A stretch of 51,436 bases of DNA from Sphingobacterium sp. UBA5670 (GCF_002420705.1 NZ_DIIM01000004.1:119117-170552); one strand, 5' to 3'. Positions 18,592 to 27,344 are shown, counted from the stretch's first letter. Notes: generated by a model not told the origin, from the letters alone. Numbers and translations are program-made.

Positions 18592-18758
18592 ATTCTCATT
18601 TGTTTTACGCGCTCACACTACTCACCTATTTATTTGGCAGATGCTTTTCTGGTCAAGGACTTACCTCAAGCCTTCTTATTAGTTTATCTATTTAAGCTAC
18701 ATGGCTTTAATGGCTAAAGAAATGGTTTTTCGCTGCTAAAATAGATAGTTCTAAAATA
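18592..18758. other. AT-rich spacer ahead of the RiPP locus
   Basis: No gene is seen here. Together with 18759-19044 it forms a 453-base region between the divergent copper genes and the precursor peptide. It must contain promoters for both directions, but I could not place a convincing TAnnTTTG box. Confidence 0.4.
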
Positions 18759-18899
18759 ATGAACCAAATAGAATCCTACAATGAAGCCGTCGCTATTTCA
18801 TCGTACTCAAATGCTATTTCGTCGAATTTTCCAACAGCATACGATGGACCTTCTTTCAATGCTGATTATAATCTGGCAGACTATTCGAACAGCATCTAA
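18759..18899 (+). CDS. Possible 46-residue small protein ahead of the lanA-like gene
   Basis: A short frame from ATG 18759 to TAA 18897 encodes a Ser/Asn/Tyr/Ala-rich peptide without Cys (it begins MNQIESYNEAVAISSY and ends NLADYSNSI). Its length resembles the 47-residue precursor candidate downstream, and the Ser-rich C-terminal part could be a substrate for the dehydratase, but it lacks the FxLD leader motif. The antisense strand also has an open frame here (18807-19019), so coding sense is unresolved. Treat as a candidate only. Confidence 0.3.
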   Translation: MNQIESYNEAVAISSYSNAISSNFPTAYDGPSFNADYNLADYSNSI

Positions 18900-19044
18900 T
18901 ACACCGCGAACAGAAATAGGAACACGCTCTATTTTTTCGTCGAATAAATTCTTTAGTTCGTCCGATTCATTTTCAATTCTGTCGATATTTTTCGCTGTTC
19001 TTTTCCATAGAAAGCACATTTGTTTACAATTTAAACGTATAACT

Positions 19045-19188
19045 ATGGAAAACATTGAAAATTTTTTAGCGGAGGATTTTGTATTGGATGTACAAACTGT
19101 CTGCGTGGTCGAACCGATCTCATTTTTTGATTTTGATGATATGGAACTGGTAACTATTAAGACAGTTACATCTTCAAAAGTAATATAA
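19045..19188 (+). CDS. Candidate LanB-substrate precursor peptide (lanA-like)
   Basis: A 47-residue acidic peptide. Residues 11-16 read DFVLDV, which lines up with DFNLDL of the nisin leader, the box recognised by LanB and LanC enzymes. If leader length is also nisin-like, the core is about residues 31-47 and holds T37, T40, T42, S43 and S44 but no Cys; the only Cys is C20, inside the leader. The frame is open upstream to 18781, but that part looks non-coding, so ATG 19045 is chosen. It precedes a stem-loop, a receiver gene and lanB. That it is the substrate is inference from motif and position. Confidence 0.6.
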   Translation: MENIENFLAEDFVLDVQTVCVVEPISFFDFDDMELVTIKTVTSSKVI

Positions 19189-19199
19189 AAGAGGATAAT

Positions 19200-19233
19200 G
19201 CTGTGAAGGCGTTCTGGTAGGCGCCTTTGCAGC
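19200..19233 (+). promoter_or_regulatory. Stem-loop between precursor gene and receiver gene
   Basis: GCTG..AAGGCG (19200-19211) can pair with CGCCTT..CAGC (19222-19233), with a two-base internal mismatch and a ten-base loop. No T run follows directly. Such hairpins after precursor genes often act as partial terminators or 3' stabilisers, giving more precursor than enzyme mRNA; that role is inferred. Confidence 0.5.
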
Positions 19234-19275
19234 AATCGTCTTTATTGTCTACTAAATAAAAAAAGAACCGAATAT

Positions 19276-19644
19276 ATGACTTCACCCAAGCTTAAATGTA
19301 TTCTCATTGAGGATGAACCCCTGGCGACAAAAAAAATAGTTGAATACATTCACATGTTTCCAGATCTTCAATTGATAAAGATGGTTGAAGACATTGAAAA
19401 TCCAGCATTATTTAGTCATGATCTAAAATCCGCAGACATCCTATTCCTCGATCTCATTGTTAGCGGCGGTAATATTAATACACTTGCCGAATTGATCGCC
19501 GATATTCCTATCCTGATCATTACGTCCGCTGTGTCACGCTGGCAATATCCGGAATTTATCAAAAACAGAAAGCATTTTGCACTACAAAAACCAATTTCGC
19601 CCGAAATGTTTCAGTCCTGTATAAAACAAGTCATGCAATACTAG
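19276..19644 (+). CDS. Stand-alone response regulator receiver domain
   Basis: A 122-residue receiver of the CheY/LytTR-N type without an output domain. The phosphorylation site set is complete: acidic pocket E12-D13, phospho-acceptor D59 in ILFLDL, switch T83 in LIITS, and K105 in FALQKPIS. It lies between the precursor candidate and lanB, ending 12 bases before the lanB ATG, so it must be co-expressed with lanB. It could compete for phosphate from the nearby LytS-type kinase or bind a partner protein. Its first residues resemble those of the LytTR regulator at 22737-23441, suggesting derivation from such a regulator. Confidence 0.85.
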   Translation: MTSPKLKCILIEDEPLATKKIVEYIHMFPDLQLIKMVEDIENPALFSHDLKSADILFLDLIVSGGNINTLAELIADIPILIITSAVSRWQYPEFIKNRKHFALQKPISPEMFQSCIKQVMQY

Positions 19645-19656
19645 TCCTACTAATTC

Positions 19657-22600
19657 ATGTCATTATTCCACTTATCCGATTATTTTCTTCTGCGCACGCC
19701 GCTGCTTCCAGCTGCATTTGCCGTTGATCTTTTAACGATAAAAGAGAGACATGAAATAGAAGAGAAACTTCGTCACTTGTTTCAAAATGAGCAATTAAAA
19801 GAAGCCCTATTTCTCGCAAGCCCTGCCTTCTCAGTAGAAGTTCAAAAATGGCTTGAATACAAGAAAGAGAGCAGCTCAAAAATGATCGCTTCACTACTCA
19901 AATATGCGATTAGGATGAGTACCAGAAGTACGCCTTTCGGTTTATTCGCAGGGGTATCTTTTGGGAACATTGCCGTCTCCGAAAAAAAGGTATCGTTAAT
20001 TAGGACTAATGCGAATAAAACTGTATTAAAACTGGATGCCACCATTTTGACAGGAATTATTGAACAGATATCAAAAGACAAAAGAATTTACAGTCAACTC
20101 AATTATCGTATCAATCCGACCTTATACTTAGATGGTAAATATTACAAATATTATCAAAAAGTGGCAAATGGAAAGAAAGGACAGCATATCCTGAAACGCA
20201 TAAGGCTTACCCCAGTTTTGGATCGAGTCATCCAAGAATTTGAAGGCAATAAGAGAACCAGCCACTATCAATCATTAATCGATCTGCTGCAAGGTCTTGG
20301 AGCATCAACAACGCATGCGCCCCTATTCGTCAATAACCTCATCAGCCTTGGAATCATATCTTCTGAATTACAGCCCAATGTAATTGGCCGAGGTTATTTG
20401 GACAGCCTGATAACGACGCTTGAAAGAGTGGATAAGGAGGAAAATTATTTAAATCCTTTATTAACGATAAGAAAATGGCTTCATAGTTCTCAATCTGTCA
20501 TTGAGATCCGAACCGCCATCCTTAAATTATTGCAGCCTTTGGCTCCAGACCTCGATATGACCAATTCGTTACAGGGGGACCTTCTCATAGGGATGGACGA
20601 AAACAATTTATCAGATACCGCATTAAATCACATAAGAGATCAATTTCAGGATTTACTACCACTTTGCAGCCAGACTAAGTTAACAGATTTTGATCGGTTT
20701 AGAGCTGCGTTCTCTGTTAAATATGAAGATAGAATGGTCCCGCTAACGACAGCTCTAGACCCCGATATTGGGATTGGTTACGGACGTCAAGAAGGTGTTT
20801 ACAATATAACGGATGAAATACTCGGGGATGTTAAAAACATCACTCCGACGGGCGAAAAAAAATATGGCGACCACCATTATCAAGATCTGGTCATTGAAAA
20901 ATTTGTAGAAAGTGTAACAAATCAATTCACCGAAATTCGGCTGACCGGCAAAGATCTAGATCATATCGCTAAACAGCGTAAACAAACAGTCAATACTATC
21001 CCTTCTTCATTCTATGCCATCGGCAATCTTCTTAGCAGTTCATGTCAGGAAAATTTATGCTTCAATTTGGGTACTATTGGCGGTTCGTCATCAGGAAACT
21101 TAATTTCCAGATTTGCACATTTGGATGATGAATTGTATAACAAATTAAAAGAATCGACCAACAGAGAGCAACAGCAGTTTCCCAATGCAATACTTGCCGA
21201 GATTTGTCATTACCCAGACAATAATGCTGGTAATATAATTTATAGACCTGCGCTGCGAAAGGCATCAATTTGTCTAAGCCCAACAATCGACGAAGAACAA
21301 GAGCAAATTGATGTTAATGACTTATACCTGTTCCTTAAAGAACAGCGTCTAATCTTGTGGTCCAAGAAATTCAATAAAATAGTTATCCCCCGTTTGACGA
21401 CAGCCCACAATTTTGAACAGGGTATGAATATTTACAAGTTTCTCGCAGATTTTCAGTTCCAAAATAATAGGTTGGATCTTTCCTGGAATTGGGGGATTAT
21501 GAAAGAGCAACCGAGGCTCCCAAGAATAAGCTATAAAAATATTATCTTGTCTAGAGCCCAGTGGCGAATTCAAAAAATAGCGAAATACCCCAGTAACCCT
21601 CAGGCTTTCATAAAAAATATACAAGCGGAGTTAGCAATCCCTGCAATGGTCATTATCAGCAGCGGCGATAATGAACTGTTGATAAATTTAGACAATCCTT
21701 TTTGCATAGAAATCGTATTGGATCATATGTGCAAAAGAGAGACCATATTAACCGAATATATCCTGAGTGACTATTCATCAGTAGCCAGAGATAAAGATGG
21801 ACATATTTTTGCCAACGAAATCATTATTCCAATAGAATCACAGCAGGAGACTTTCACAAATGAATCAGCTCCGCAAGACAATAACCTAAAAAGATGCTTC
21901 CCTTTGGGCAGTGAATGGCTTTACGTCAAGATCTATTGTGGTTTACATTTTGCAGACACCTTGCTAAAGGAAGTTTTCCCCATAATCGTAGCGACAATTA
22001 GTCAACAAAATGTCCTAAAAAAATGGTTTTTTATACGTTACAACGATCCATCGCCCCACATTAGGTTTAGAGTTGAGCTTTCAGATCCAAGCCAGTATTA
22101 TTCCGTTATATCCACGCTTAATACCCTATTGGAACAGTTTATTAAAGATGGACAGATATCAAAGCTATCCTTTGACACTTATATACGGGAGATTGAACGA
22201 TATACCCCATTTTGTATGGAACTTAGTGAGGAGCTATTCTATCAACAAAGCGAAACGGTACTGAAGGTCATTCAACAAAGCACTTCAATCAATGATCGAT
22301 GGCGCCTGGCTTTCGAAAATATTGAGTCGCTATTAGAAGCTGCAAAATTTACACTGATCGAGAAAAGAGATTTCTGTCTACAGATGAATACCCTTTATCA
22401 GCAAGAATTTGATAATAATAAAAACCTTTGGGTTCATCTCAACAATAAGTTTAAAGAGAAAAAAGACTGGTTCGACAAACCTTTAGACAACCCAGAAGAA
22501 TCGAAAAAAAAACTAAATGCACTTCAATACAGCATATTTAACACCTTACGGAGCCATACCGACCAAGTTGAGTTCAAGTCGGCTCGGACATCGTTACTAT

Positions 22601-22767
22601 CGAGCTACATTCATATGTTTATTAATCGATTGTTCATGTCCGATCAACGCTTACATGAACTTGCTGTTTACCACTTTATGGTTGGCTATTATAAAATGCA
22701 AATTGGGAAACAGAAAGAACGTATGAATCCCATAAATTATATGAGTCCCATCTTCGCGAAAAGTTGA
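19657..22767 (+). CDS. Full-length LanB-type peptide dehydratase
   Basis: A class I lanthipeptide dehydratase, 1036 residues. LanB enzymes use glutamyl-tRNA(Glu) to glutamylate Ser/Thr of a precursor and then eliminate glutamate, leaving dehydroalanine or dehydrobutyrine. The glutamylation domain shows FLLRTPLLP (R13) and YAIRMSTRSTPFGLFAG (R86, R90, T92), matching R14, R83, R87 and T89 of NisB. The C-terminal elimination domain (about 745-1035) has WFFIRYNDPSPHIRFR (R794, H801, R803), an EIERYTPF box and YIHMFINRLF (H986). Both domains being present argues for true dehydration and against a PEARL amino-acyl ligase, which lacks the elimination part. No LanC, LanT or LanP follows. Its last 31 bases overlap the opposing LytTR gene. 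Confidence 0.93.
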   Translation: MSLFHLSDYFLLRTPLLPAAFAVDLLTIKERHEIEEKLRHLFQNEQLKEALFLASPAFSVEVQKWLEYKKESSSKMIASLLKYAIRMSTRSTPFGLFAGVSFGNIAVSEKKVSLIRTNANKTVLKLDATILTGIIEQISKDKRIYSQLNYRINPTLYLDGKYYKYYQKVANGKKGQHILKRIRLTPVLDRVIQEFEGNKRTSHYQSLIDLLQGLGASTTHAPLFVNNLISLGIISSELQPNVIGRGYLDSLITTLERVDKEENYLNPLLTIRKWLHSSQSVIEIRTAILKLLQPLAPDLDMTNSLQGDLLIGMDENNLSDTALNHIRDQFQDLLPLCSQTKLTDFDRFRAAFSVKYEDRMVPLTTALDPDIGIGYGRQEGVYNITDEILGDVKNITPTGEKKYGDHHYQDLVIEKFVESVTNQFTEIRLTGKDLDHIAKQRKQTVNTIPSSFYAIGNLLSSSCQENLCFNLGTIGGSSSGNLISRFAHLDDELYNKLKESTNREQQQFPNAILAEICHYPDNNAGNIIYRPALRKASICLSPTIDEEQEQIDVNDLYLFLKEQRLILWSKKFNKIVIPRLTTAHNFEQGMNIYKFLADFQFQNNRLDLSWNWGIMKEQPRLPRISYKNIILSRAQWRIQKIAKYPSNPQAFIKNIQAELAIPAMVIISSGDNELLINLDNPFCIEIVLDHMCKRETILTEYILSDYSSVARDKDGHIFANEIIIPIESQQETFTNESAPQDNNLKRCFPLGSEWLYVKIYCGLHFADTLLKEVFPIIVATISQQNVLKKWFFIRYNDPSPHIRFRVELSDPSQYYSVISTLNTLLEQFIKDGQISKLSFDTYIREIERYTPFCMELSEELFYQQSETVLKVIQQSTSINDRWRLAFENIESLLEAAKFTLIEKRDFCLQMNTLYQQEFDNNKNLWVHLNNKFKEKKDWFDKPLDNPEESKKKLNALQYSIFNTLRSHTDQVEFKSARTSLLSSYIHMFINRLFMSDQRLHELAVYHFMVGYYKMQIGKQKERMNPINYMSPIFAKS

Positions 22768-23441
22768 TTACGATATTGTAAACCTATACCGAGTTCTGTC
22801 CCATTTTTCAGAATAACTTTACTTGCCTCAACTCCCTTGATCTGTTTGATATTGACAATATAGGACCGGTGCATACGAGAAAACATATCCCAAGGCAGTT
22901 CTGCTTCCATATCTTTCATGGTAGACAGCAACGTTTGCATACCTTCTAACGTATAAATTTGAATGTAATCCCCCCAGGCTTTAAGATAGAAAATATCCGC
23001 CGGATCTATAAAAATAGTTTTGTTCCGATCCTTGATCTTAATCGCCTTTCTTTCACCTTGTGGGCCCCTTCTAGAAAATAAAATTGCCTTTTGGACTTTT
23101 TCAATTGCCTTGATCAAGCGCTCTTCCGTCAGGAGTGGCTTTAAGATATAATCGATCACATCCAGCTCAAATCCATCGACCGCATATTCATAATGCCCAG
23201 TTATAAAAACAACAAATGGTGGATGAGCAAGTCCTTTGAGAAAGGTAATTCCGTCCATTTCAGGCATATCTATATCCGACAAAATGAGATCTACCTCGTG
23301 CTGCCTTAAAACGTCAATTGCTTGCAATGGGCTCTCGAATACACCCAATATTTCGATCAGGCCTAATTTGGAAACTAATTTCTCCAGGCGACCTCTCGCA
23401 ATAGGCTCATCTTCAATAATGATAGTTTTAATTCTATTCAT
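22737..23441 (-). CDS. LytTR-family response regulator
   Basis: A 234-residue two-component regulator: N-terminal receiver (about 5-118; acidic IIEDEP, phospho-acceptor Asp in LILSDIDMPEMDG) and a C-terminal LytTR DNA-binding domain (about 135-232; FYLKAWGDYIQIYT, MFSRMHRSYIVNIKQI). LytTR proteins typically bind paired direct repeats near promoters. It sits 28 bases after the kinase gene, its cognate partner, and runs head-on into lanB with overlapping 3' ends. A regulatory link to the RiPP genes is plausible from proximity only. Confidence 0.94.
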   Translation of the reverse strand: MNRIKTIIIEDEPIARGRLEKLVSKLGLIEILGVFESPLQAIDVLRQHEVDLILSDIDMPEMDGITFLKGLAHPPFVVFITGHYEYAVDGFELDVIDYILKPLLTEERLIKAIEKVQKAILFSRRGPQGERKAIKIKDRNKTIFIDPADIFYLKAWGDYIQIYTLEGMQTLLSTMKDMEAELPWDMFSRMHRSYIVNIKQIKGVEASKVILKNGTELGIGLQYRNQLFAKMGLI

Positions 23442-23469
23442 AAGTACTTCGCAACCCGTTGCTTTGGTG

Positions 23470-24579
23470 CTACGGCTCTGTTTCCGAATGTAAAGTTACA
23501 ACAAGATTAACACTAAATACACCCTCTTGCGACTTTATTTCCAAATTGTGATGATGAGGATAATGAAGTTCCAGTCGTTTTTTTACATTTTCTATCCCTA
23601 ATCCGCCGATATAATTTTCTGGTTTTGAAAGTTCTCTATACGCATTAGCCACGTGCATATACACCTTGTCATCCGCAACCTTAATGTCTACGGATATCCA
23701 TCCTGCCGAAGAACTTAACCGAGGTCCGTGTTTGAATGCATTTTCCACAAATGGAAAAAAGATCAAAGGAACAATCATGCTGTTTTCGTGCTCGGCCACC
23801 AAATTTAGATTGATCTGCACGGTCTCGCTATAGCGTAACTTTTCCAATTCAACATAATCCTTTAGCAATTGAAATTCGCGACTAATTTCGATCCTGGGTT
23901 GATTACTTTCATGCAGTAAATACACCATAATACTACTTAAACGCATCATACTTTCGCCGCCTCTTTCATCATGATCCGATACCAGCACATAGATGCTATA
24001 AAGTGTATTAAGTAAAAAATGTGGGTTAATCTGGTATTTTAGAAAGGCAAGTTCCAATTGGACATTGTTCAATTCCAGTGCTGAATTTTTCAATTCGAGT
24101 TTCATTTTTGAATTTCTGACAGACATAAATGCCTGTACAATTTTTACAGTCAATGGTAGCGCCACCAAAAAAATAAAATCCAACAAATAATCGCTAATGG
24201 AAGAAAGGCGAAAAGCACCAAAGATTCCTTGATTTAGTATTATTTCAAGATAGCTTGAAAGGCGAACATCTGGTGTTAGATGTTTCAACGTTAATAGGGC
24301 AGCAAAGTAACTTAGAAATGACCACCAGGCGTAAATAAACAACAACCATAATATACATAAAACAAACTTCCCTGGAATAAACCACCGCGGAATGATGATA
24401 TATGCTGTCACATAAAATATTGTCAACAAAGAAAAAACGTCCTTTACAAACAAAATCCAGGAATTATCAATATCTATCCGCTGATAGGAAATAAATTGCA
24501 TTCCCAAAACCAAAAACCAAAAACACAAATGAAGAATAATACGTTTCCCCGTATTGTAATTTTGGAAAAAACTGTTCAT
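23470..24579 (-). CDS. LytS/YehU-type sensor histidine kinase
   Basis: A membrane kinase with about four N-terminal transmembrane helices (residues about 12-165) followed by a coiled stretch, the His_kinase domain with KYQINPHFLLNTLYSIY carrying the phosphorylated His, and a HATPase domain (FPFVENAFKHG, GGLGIENVKKRLE). The open frame reaches 24681, but the ATG at 24579 (MNSFFQNYN), giving about 369 residues, fits the usual short N-terminus before helix 1. There is no extracellular sensing domain, so the signal is probably sensed within the membrane. Confidence 0.92.
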   Translation of the reverse strand: MNSFFQNYNTGKRIILHLCFWFLVLGMQFISYQRIDIDNSWILFVKDVFSLLTIFYVTAYIIIPRWFIPGKFVLCILWLLFIYAWWSFLSYFAALLTLKHLTPDVRLSSYLEIILNQGIFGAFRLSSISDYLLDFIFLVALPLTVKIVQAFMSVRNSKMKLELKNSALELNNVQLELAFLKYQINPHFLLNTLYSIYVLVSDHDERGGESMMRLSSIMVYLLHESNQPRIEISREFQLLKDYVELEKLRYSETVQINLNLVAEHENSMIVPLIFFPFVENAFKHGPRLSSSAGWISVDIKVADDKVYMHVANAYRELSKPENYIGGLGIENVKKRLELHYPHHHNLEIKSQEGVFSVNLVVTLHSETEP

Positions 24580-24696
24580 AGATAGCATACCTGTCAATAA
24601 TATCAGTCTAATATAAAAATATCCTTTAGTTTGTGGTAGGATTATTTCTATCTTACGTATATTTAATTTTACTGAACCCACGTAAACAACAGTTAG

Positions 24697-25149
24697 ATGT
24701 CAACTACTTTTATGCAGCTTTGGTTATATAATAACTGGGCCAATACAGCACTACTGGATAAACTGAAAAGTGAAGGCGAAAAAGTACCTCATTCTTGCAT
24801 ACGGCTCTTTAGCCATATTGTCAATGCTCAGATTATTTGGTTAAGTCGATTAACTGGTGAAAAACCACCTGTTGGTGTTTGGGATGAGCACAGTATCATC
24901 GATTGCCAAAGGTATCACAATTTAGCTTCAGAAGGATTTGGGCAGCAGATTCAGCGCAGAAATGATATGGAGGATGAAATTATTAATTATACAAACACAC
25001 AGCATCAGGCTTTTCATAATAAGGCCAACGACATTCTGTTACACGTCTTTAATCATGGTACCTACCACAGGGCGCAAATAGCAAGCGAAATGCGGAAAAA
25101 TGGCATTGAGCCTATCAACACAGATTATATCACTTTTGTTCGCACATAA
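24697..25149 (+). CDS. DinB-family putative metalloenzyme
   Basis: A 150-residue four-helix-bundle protein of the DinB/YfiT type. The three metal-binding His can be assigned to FSHIVNAQ near the end of helix 2 and to FNHGTYHRAQ in the C-terminal helix. Family members are thiol-dependent transferases or hydrolases, often for detoxification; the substrate here is unknown. It is divergent from the sensor kinase gene. Confidence 0.88.
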   Translation: MSTTFMQLWLYNNWANTALLDKLKSEGEKVPHSCIRLFSHIVNAQIIWLSRLTGEKPPVGVWDEHSIIDCQRYHNLASEGFGQQIQRRNDMEDEIINYTNTQHQAFHNKANDILLHVFNHGTYHRAQIASEMRKNGIEPINTDYITFVRT

Positions 25150-25335
25150 CAGTACTGTAATCAGACCGCGTTGCAGCCTGACTACAAATGGAGTAATTTT
25201 ATTGTAATACCGACTTGCCCCAAATAAAAATATGCGTTTAGCTGTGGAGAAGCATCATCCAAGTACAGACATCTGTGATTAAAATCAATAAAAAAAGGAG
25301 CTGAAACCGGATAATACACTAAATTTGAAACAAAA

Positions 25336-25806
25336 ATGAGTTACAAACATCTCTTTAAAGCGTCCTTAACTTGGAACCATCCTGAACAGACTAGTGCTGT
25401 GGGTTCAAAAATTTATAATAAAAGCCATCACATTAAGATTGAAGGAAAAGCAGATCTCCATATTTCAGCGGCAAAAGCATTCAAGGGTGACCCCGCATTG
25501 TACAATCCCGAAGATCTGCTGCTCAGCAGCCTGATTTCTTGCCATATGATGTCCTACTTATATGTCTGTTCACAAAACGGCATTCAGGTTCTATCGTATA
25601 TTGACAATGCCGTCGCCACCTTAACAACGGAAATTGATGGCAGTGGTCGGTTTACAGAAGTCACTCTATACCCCGAGATTCTCATTACAGATGAGTCTCA
25701 AATAGAACTTGCCTTAGCCTTACATGCTCAAGCAAATAAACTATGTTTTATTGCCAATTCATGTAATTTCACTGTGCAGCACCATCCCAGATGTCAAGCG
25801 ATCTAA
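25336..25806 (+). CDS. OsmC-family peroxiredoxin-like protein
   Basis: A 156-residue OsmC/Ohr-superfamily protein that reduces organic hydroperoxides with two Cys: C69 in LLLSSLISCHMMS (peroxidatic) and C137 in ANKLCFIANSC (resolving). The YNPEDLLLSSL box is typical of the YhfA/OsmC branch. It is a cytoplasmic stress-defence enzyme, monocistronic here, with 187 bases before it that show no gene. Confidence 0.9.
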   Translation: MSYKHLFKASLTWNHPEQTSAVGSKIYNKSHHIKIEGKADLHISAAKAFKGDPALYNPEDLLLSSLISCHMMSYLYVCSQNGIQVLSYIDNAVATLTTEIDGSGRFTEVTLYPEILITDESQIELALALHAQANKLCFIANSCNFTVQHHPRCQAI

Positions 25807-25940
25807 TCAAAATAGGCGCTTAATCAAAAGAAAAAAGCCTCTTATTATCGCTTTGTTAGCATTACCAAGAATATCCCAGGAACCACAAATTAGTCATTAA
25901 ATAACAGACAAGTTTTTAAGGATTTCATTACTTTTGGTTC

Positions 25941-27176
25941 ATGATGGAAAATTCCAAGAAAAAAGCAGCAATCGGATTCATATTTATCACATTACTCATC
26001 GACATTACGGGCTGGGGAATCATCATTCCCGTTGTTCCCAAACTTATCGAGGAATTGATTCATAGTGACATCAGCGAAGCTGCGAAATACGGCGGTTGGC
26101 TTGGCTTTGCTTACGCTTTTACACAGTTCATATTCTCTCCGGTCGTCGGCAATCTCAGTGATAAATACGGGAGAAGACCCATTATATTGATCTCCCTTTT
26201 CGGATTCGCGGTGGATTATATCTTTCTGGCCCTCGCACCAAGCATAGGCTGGCTTTTCTTGGGACGGGTCATTGCCGGATTGACCGGCGCCAGTTTTACA
26301 ACGGCAAGTGCCTATATTGCGGATATATCAACGGACGAAGATCGGGCGAAGAACTTCGGTTTAATAGGTGCTGCATTTGGTTTAGGCTTCATCATCGGCC
26401 CCGTTATCGGAGGTCTCCTTGGTCACTATGGCGCCAGGGTTCCCTTTTACGCAGCTGCAGGACTGTGCATGTTAAACTTTCTGTATGGCTATTTTATCTT
26501 ACCGGAGAGCTTGGACAAAGAAAAACGAAGGGCCTTTAACTGGAAACGTGCCAATCCGGTTGGATCTTTTAAGTTCCTCGGAAAACATCCGGAAATATCT
26601 GGATTAATCGTTGCCTTAATTTTAATATATATTGCAGGCCATGCAGTGCAGAGCAATTGGAACTTTTTCACCATGTATAAATTCAATTGGACCGAAAGAA
26701 TGGTCGGGATTTCACTTGGTGTTATTGGTCTGTTGATTGGATTGGTTCAGGGTGTTTTGATTCGATGGACAACACCCAAACTTGGTGAACAGAAAAGCAT
26801 TTTTTATGGGTTGACCCTTTATGCCATTGGCTTGTTGTTATTCTCATTTGCAAGCGAAGGATGGATGATGTTTGTATTCCTTATTCCCTATTGCCTAGGT
26901 GGTATTTGTGGCCCTGCCCTGCAATCCGTTATTACCAAAAATGTTCCTTCAAACGAACAGGGTGAACTTCAAGGTGCATTAACAAGCTTGATGAGTGCAA
27001 CATCGATTATTGGTCCACCGATGATGACAAATCTATTTTACTATTTCACCCATGACAAAGCACCCTTTAAATTTTCGGGTGCACCGTTTTTCTTGGCATT
27101 TGTTCTGATGACCATTAGTGTAATCATTGTATACAGTGCTTTTCAGAAAAAGCGGAATCAACAAATAAATCAGTAA
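25941..27176 (+). CDS. TetA-like MFS efflux transporter
   Basis: A 411-residue major facilitator with 12 predicted transmembrane helices, closest in plan to the Tet(A)/TCR drug:proton antiporters. Motif A (GNLSDKYGRRP, about 73-83) follows helix 2, and helices 4-5 have GRVIAGLTGASFTTASAYIAD and GAAFGLGFIIGPVIGGLLG, the motif C of exporters. Substrate is not predictable; many such chromosomal genes give no tetracycline resistance. Two adjacent ATG codons (25941, 25944) can start it. Confidence 0.9.
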   Translation: MMENSKKKAAIGFIFITLLIDITGWGIIIPVVPKLIEELIHSDISEAAKYGGWLGFAYAFTQFIFSPVVGNLSDKYGRRPIILISLFGFAVDYIFLALAPSIGWLFLGRVIAGLTGASFTTASAYIADISTDEDRAKNFGLIGAAFGLGFIIGPVIGGLLGHYGARVPFYAAAGLCMLNFLYGYFILPESLDKEKRRAFNWKRANPVGSFKFLGKHPEISGLIVALILIYIAGHAVQSNWNFFTMYKFNWTERMVGISLGVIGLLIGLVQGVLIRWTTPKLGEQKSIFYGLTLYAIGLLLFSFASEGWMMFVFLIPYCLGGICGPALQSVITKNVPSNEQGELQGALTSLMSATSIIGPPMMTNLFYYFTHDKAPFKFSGAPFFLAFVLMTISVIIVYSAFQKKRNQQINQ

Positions 27177-27344
27177 AGCGAGTTTGTTTAGTCACTTTAC
27201 AGGTGGATCCTTGAGCAGTTATTTAGATTCCTCTCGCTTGGAAATACTTTCAGTGAAATGCTGTGGTGTTTACGGGGTGTTGAAAAACGGCCATAAATCG
27301 TTGCCTGTAAACCAACAAACAGTTGCCGATTCCGTTGTCTTAAT

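Noticed and set aside
18781..19044. N-terminal extension of the precursor frame to a 135-residue protein
   Set aside because: The added residues are rich in Phe, Ser and Ile with no domain-like pattern; Met at 19045 gives the leader motif near the N-terminus, as expected for a precursor.
18807..19235. 142-residue minus-strand frame across the precursor gene
   Set aside because: It runs antisense to the precursor and most of it looks like a shadow; only its 18807-19019 part is kept as an open question in the findings.
19657..22767. LanB-like protein as a PEARL peptide aminoacyl-tRNA ligase
   Set aside because: PEARLs lack the glutamate elimination domain; this protein has it, including the FFIRYNDP and YIHMFINRLF segments.
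25941..27176. Acquired tetracycline resistance gene
   Set aside because: The motifs place it in the TetA-like MFS family, but no tetR repressor, mobile element or composition change is nearby; a chromosomal exporter is more likely.
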